Of a DNA stretch of 6,713 nt, positions 5,930 through 6,713 are shown piece after piece. The stretch's first letter is position 1; every line of letters begins with the position of its first letter. This DNA is from CAKOSP01 sp964404455. Its GTDB lineage: Bacteria > Bacillota_I > Bacilli_A > RF39 > UBA660. The notes under the pieces were generated by a model. It was not told where the DNA came from, made no database searches, and saw only the letters and a program-made list of their open reading frames with translations. Both the position numbers and the translations under genes were made by a program. The stretch is from NCBI GenBank assembly GCA_964404455.1, contig CAYOJY010000048.1:1-6713 (forward strand), read 5' to 3'.

Positions 5930-6005
5930 GTCTCCGTAGCTCAGTTGGTAGAGCAATTGACTCTTAATCAATGGGTCCACGGTTCGAGCCCGTGCGGGGA
6001 TACCA
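5930..6005 (+). tRNA. tRNA-Lys (anticodon CUU)
   Basis: A full 76-nt cloverleaf can be folded by eye. The acceptor GTCTCCG pairs with CGGGGAT, with G-U wobbles at pairs 1-72 and 4-69. The D arm is GCTC/GAGC with loop AGTTGGTA. The anticodon stem is ATTGA/TCAAT with loop CTCTTAA, placing CTT at positions 34-36 after U33. The variable loop is GGGTC. The T arm is CACGG/CCGTG with loop TTCGAGC. Discriminator A and CCA are encoded in the DNA. It reads AAG codons, which are rarer than AAA in this AT-rich DNA, so a separate UUU-anticodon tRNA is expected elsewhere. Apparent open frames across this stretch are chance. Confidence 0.97.
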
Positions 6006-6015
6006 AATAGAAATT

Positions 6016-6047
6016 AAAGGTGTAGCACATACAGCCTTTTTATTTTT
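6016..6047 (+). terminator. Likely intrinsic terminator after tRNA-Lys
   Basis: AAAGGTGT (6016-6023) can pair with ACA-G-CCTTT (6031-6039), with one unpaired G at 6034 and a 7-nt loop. It is followed by the T-rich tract TTTTTATTTTT (6037-6047). It starts 10 nt after the CCA end, the right place to end the tRNA transcript. Confidence 0.7.
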
Positions 6048-6051
6048 AAAT

Positions 6052-6474
6052 ATAAGAATTAAAGAGTTAAGGGAGTTAGTTACAGAATGTTATTTAAAAT
6101 ATTCAAATCTTGGGTGTGATATGAGATTTTTTAGTGCTTATCATTTAGATTTATTGGTAAACTTTGTTTGACAAAAAATAAACTAATCGCTACTGGTACT
6201 TTTCAAAAATATTATAAGTTAGAACATATTGAAGATATTATGGATTTATACAGAAGTGATATTAGGTCTTTAAAATTAGCATTTTCTATGATTAGCGAGA
6301 ATTTAGAATATTCTAATGATTTTTGGAATGTCGTTGGAAATATATCTGAATGTGAATTATATTTATTTCAAGGTTTATTAGTATGATATTTTAATAGAAA
6401 AGATAAATAGTCATATCGTTGTGAACTGCAAGCAAGTGTTATTAGGTACTGAAAATAATACTTATTTTAGTTAA
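6052..6474 (+). pseudogene. Probable decayed gene of unknown function
   Basis: Three protein-like stretches lie head to tail in two frames. Frame 1 runs from 6052 to a TGA at 6169 (IRIKELRELVTECYLKYSNL onward). Frame 3 runs from about 6168 to a TGA at 6384 (containing YYKLEHIEDIMDLYRSD and SNDFWNVVGNISECELYLF). Frame 1 resumes from 6382 to a TAA at 6472 (YDILIEKINSHIVVNCKQV). Joined, they would make roughly 140 residues after a -1 and then a +1 shift, which looks like one gene broken by two small indels. No stretch has a convincing start with a ribosome binding site. I recognise no family. Alternatives are sequencing errors, two tiny unrelated ORFs, or non-coding DNA. No other gene is visible between 6048 and 6556. 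Confidence 0.5.
6448..6471. repeat. AT-rich imperfect hairpin
   Basis: ACT-G-AAAATAA (6448-6458) pairs with TTATTTTAGT (6462-6471) around a 3-nt loop, with one bulged G. It lies at the end of the decayed region and is not followed by a T run, so it is not a standard terminator. It may be chance. Confidence 0.3.
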
Positions 6475-6488
6475 AAACATGATAGCTA

Positions 6489-6517
6489 AAGACAATTTAA
6501 TTTTAATAGTATATAAT
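6489..6517 (+). promoter_or_regulatory. Likely promoter of the GyrI-like gene
   Basis: A perfect TATAAT (6512-6517) has AAGACA (6489-6494) 17 bp upstream, which matches the last four bases of the -35 consensus. Transcription from about 6524 would give a leader of some 33 nt including the ribosome binding site. Confidence 0.6.
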
Positions 6518-6542
6518 TGTTGTAGACAAATAGTAATTTATG

Positions 6543-6548
6543 AAGGAG
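6543..6548 (+). promoter_or_regulatory. Ribosome binding site choosing the start at 6557
   Basis: AAGGAG is 8 nt before ATG at 6557 but only 2 nt before the in-frame ATG at 6551. The second ATG is therefore the better start. Confidence 0.75.
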
Positions 6549-6556
6549 ATATGAGT

Positions 6557-6713
6557 ATGGCTTTTGATTATAAAAAAGAATATAAGGAATTTTATATGCC
6601 TAAAAACAGACCAAACATAGTTGATATTCCTAAAATGAACTATATAGCAGTGATGGGAAAAGGTAATCCAAATGATAAAAATGGTGAATATCAAAAATCA
6701 ATAGAATTATTAT
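6557..6713 (+). CDS. GyrI-like (effector-binding) domain protein, N-terminal part
   Basis: Only the first 52 codons are inside the window; the gene runs off the right edge. The N-terminus MAFDYKKEYKEFYMPKNRP, then IVDIPKMNYIAVMGKGNPND and GEYQKSIELL, matches from memory the stand-alone GyrI-like small-molecule-binding proteins (COG4832 type) of Bacillota. The motif where Pro-Lys-Met-x-Tyr-hydrophobic is followed by GKGNPN is the recognisable part. Related domains bind amphipathic drugs or other small ligands in BmrR-type regulators. This protein starts directly with the domain and shows no DNA-binding helix before it, so it is probably not itself a regulator. It has its own promoter and ribosome binding site. 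Family call is fairly sure; function is open. Confidence 0.85.
   Translation, partial: MAFDYKKEYKEFYMPKNRPNIVDIPKMNYIAVMGKGNPNDKNGEYQKSIELL

Noticed and set aside
6087..6119. Ten-codon ORF with an AAGGGAG upstream in the decayed region
   Set aside because: Far too short, with 11-nt spacing, and inside the frame of the probable gene remnant.
5756..6171. Open frames on the plus strand running through the tRNA
   Set aside because: They cross a well-formed tRNA-Lys or lie antisense to the minus-strand membrane protein gene, and lack ribosome binding sites. Only the part after 6052 is kept, as a possible gene remnant.
5930..6556. Integration site or mobile element at tRNA-Lys
   Set aside because: No integrase, no direct repeat of the tRNA 3' end and no inverted-repeat ends are visible in the window. 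The remnant ORF alone is not enough.
6503..6694. 63-residue open frame on the minus strand
   Set aside because: It lies antisense to the GyrI-like gene, which has a promoter, ribosome binding site and recognisable protein sequence.
1..6713. CRISPR array or long direct repeats
   Set aside because: No regularly spaced repeats were seen on reading through; only short AT-rich motif repeats were found.

Overview
The window is strongly AT-rich and uses GGAG-type ribosome binding sites and TTGNNN/TATAAT-like promoters, which points to a low-GC Bacillota lineage. Every tryptophan codon in the confident genes is TGG, no TGA is read through, and all six genes whose stop is visible end in TAA. This argues against a UGA=Trp Mycoplasma-type code. 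A secreted NodB-type deacetylase suggests a cell with peptidoglycan or another wall polysaccharide. An uncultured gut-type Bacilli/Mollicutes-related or Erysipelotrichia/Clostridia-like organism would fit, but the exact lineage is inference.

Left part (1-1930): the 3' portion of an alanyl-tRNA synthetase gene enters from the left edge. It is a compact form that stops just after the editing-site CxxxH motif, so it lacks the usual C-Ala domain and also the segment between the catalytic and editing domains. A small cold-shock protein gene follows. It has a near-consensus promoter, a leader of about 60 nt, a strong ribosome binding site and a clear intrinsic terminator. A 9-bp perfect inverted repeat flanks its -10 box and may be an operator.

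Centre (1931-5548): a tightly packed three-gene operon encodes an ABC ATPase, an ABC-2 type permease with a large extracytoplasmic domain, and an exported PdaC-like polysaccharide deacetylase. The ATPase and permease overlap by 8 bp, and the deacetylase starts about 28 bp after the permease. The arrangement suggests an envelope-protection or envelope-remodelling module: efflux or removal of a membrane- or wall-active compound combined with wall-polysaccharide deacetylation. This joint role is inferred from gene order only.

Right part (5549-6713): a small two-helix membrane protein gene on the minus strand converges on the deacetylase with a 1-bp gap. Its promoter is back-to-back with that of a tRNA-Lys(CUU) gene, and the two -35 boxes overlap. 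After the tRNA and its likely terminator lies about 430 bp that looks like a decayed gene, open in three consecutive pieces in two frames. The 5' end of a GyrI-like (effector-binding) domain protein then runs off the right edge.

I found no CRISPR array, insertion sequence, or obviously new system. The most useful leads are the minimal AlaRS, the ABC/deacetylase operon, and the repeated AATTTGRAA-type motif around the csp and ABC promoters.
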